Source of the DNA: an uncultured Christensenella sp.
GTDB lineage: Bacteria > Bacillota > Clostridia > Christensenellales > UBA1242
Assembly (NCBI GenBank): GCA_905212505.1
Contig: CAJMEO010000032.1
Location: forward strand, 1-5,440
Length of the DNA stretch: 5,440 bases
Direction: 5' to 3'
A model generated the notes under the pieces. It was not told the origin of the DNA and ran no database searches. It saw only the letters and a list, made by a program, of their open reading frames with translations. A program made the position numbers and the translations under genes. Positions 4,848 to 5,440 of this stretch are shown here, piece by piece. Position 1 is the stretch's first letter; each line of letters opens with the position of its first letter.

Positions 4848-5440
4848 ATGAAAACTTGTGAATATGTTAAGGGATGTTACAATAAATCTGATTTTATTGT
4901 TGACGATAGATTTGAGGTTTGCGTTGTTGGGCGAAGCAATTGCGGGAAAAGCAGTTTGATTAATGCTATTTTTAATAATAACAGGCTGGCAAAAACAAGT
5001 TCAAATCAGGGGAAAACAAGGCTTGTTAATTATTTTTTGGTTGACAAAAATTTTTATTTTGTTGATTTGCCTGGTTATGGCTTTCATAAGGCTGGGAAGG
5101 AACATGAAAAAAACTGGTCAACATTGATTGAGCAGTATTTTGCATTAAAAGAAGATAAAAAACTTGTTTTGCTTTTGGTTGATATTCGTCATGAGCCAAC
5201 AACAGAAGACAAGCAAATGCTTAAATTTTTAAATTTCTATAATCTTCCTTTCAAAATTATTGCAACAAAAAGTGATAAAATTGCAAAAGGTATTTATATA
5301 AAAGGTGTTGATGTATCTAATTTATCAAAAGAGGATGCTATAAATAAAATTTCAGAACACATTAATTCTTCAATTCCAGATGATTTAACATTAATCCATG
5401 ATGACTATGAAACTTCAATTTCATCTGAAAGTATAGAAAT
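4848..5440 (+). CDS. engB: Ribosome-assembly GTPase EngB/YsxC, cut by the window edge
   Basis: TRAFAC-class GTPase needed for large ribosomal subunit assembly; 197 complete codons are seen and no stop is reached. Motifs: G1 GRSNCGKS (28-35), G2 region QGKT with T57, G3 DLPGYG (73-78), G4 TKSD (140-143). ALKEDKKLVLLLVDIRHEP (99-117) is the usual EngB segment ahead of G4. Compared with my memory of B. subtilis YsxC (195 residues), the stretch between G4 and the expected G5 (here probably VS at 156-157) is about 17 residues shorter. The protein then runs on for at least 25 residues (from about 173) where the usual family member ends, through a polar, acidic tail. G1 has Cys where Val is usual. 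The ATG at 4848 is chosen because the protein lines up with the family from there and no other in-frame start fits; the preceding GGTGA is a weak, very close ribosome binding site. Confidence 0.93.
   Translation, partial: MKTCEYVKGCYNKSDFIVDDRFEVCVVGRSNCGKSSLINAIFNNNRLAKTSSNQGKTRLVNYFLVDKNFYFVDLPGYGFHKAGKEHEKNWSTLIEQYFALKEDKKLVLLLVDIRHEPTTEDKQMLKFLNFYNLPFKIIATKSDKIAKGIYIKGVDVSNLSKEDAINKISEHINSSIPDDLTLIHDDYETSISSESIE

Overview
The window is AT-rich DNA from a low-GC Gram-positive bacterium. It most likely comes from a spore former in the Clostridia/Bacillota: it carries a sporulation sigma factor of the SigE type with an intact pro-sequence, AGGAGG-type ribosome binding sites, consensus sigma-A promoters and a lipoprotein-type binding protein. 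TGA is used as a stop and tryptophan is TGG, so the standard bacterial code applies. I cannot name a genus from the sequence.

Layout. At the left edge is a possible last few codons of spoIIGA, followed by sigE on the + strand and a long, probably bidirectional, terminator. Facing it on the - strand is a lipoprotein solute-binding protein of the NMT1/THI5 (SsuA/TauA/ThiY-like) kind. Back to back with that gene is a + strand CDP-alcohol phosphotransferase (pgsA, acidic phospholipid synthesis), then a small two-helix membrane protein of unknown function with a near-consensus promoter and a strong terminator. About 150 bases without a convincing protein gene follow, carrying a second promoter very like the previous one and a possible small RNA. 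Next, on the - strand, come the permease and ATPase of an ABC importer, overlapping by 14 bases. Finally, divergent from the ATPase, is engB (ysxC), a ribosome-assembly GTPase that runs off the right edge.

How the genes fit together. The binding protein, permease and ATPase belong to the families that together form one import system, but the binding-protein gene is separated from the other two by pgsA and the small membrane gene, which lie on the opposite strand. In both - strand units a TATAAT lies exactly 32 bases upstream of the start codon, which fits joint regulation. The substrate cannot be read from sequence; this family takes up sulfonates, taurine, thiamine precursors and other small compounds. 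sigE, pgsA and engB are core genes (sporulation, membrane lipid synthesis, ribosome assembly) with no obvious pathway link to the importer.

Most notable are: predicted leaderless or nearly leaderless transcripts for pgsA and engB; an EngB shortened between its G4 and G5 motifs with an extra C-terminal tail; sigE closed off by a terminator with no sigG directly behind it; and the duplicated promoter in front of an apparently empty interval. I see no mobile element, CRISPR array, tRNA or rRNA, and no clear sign of a wholly new multi-gene system.
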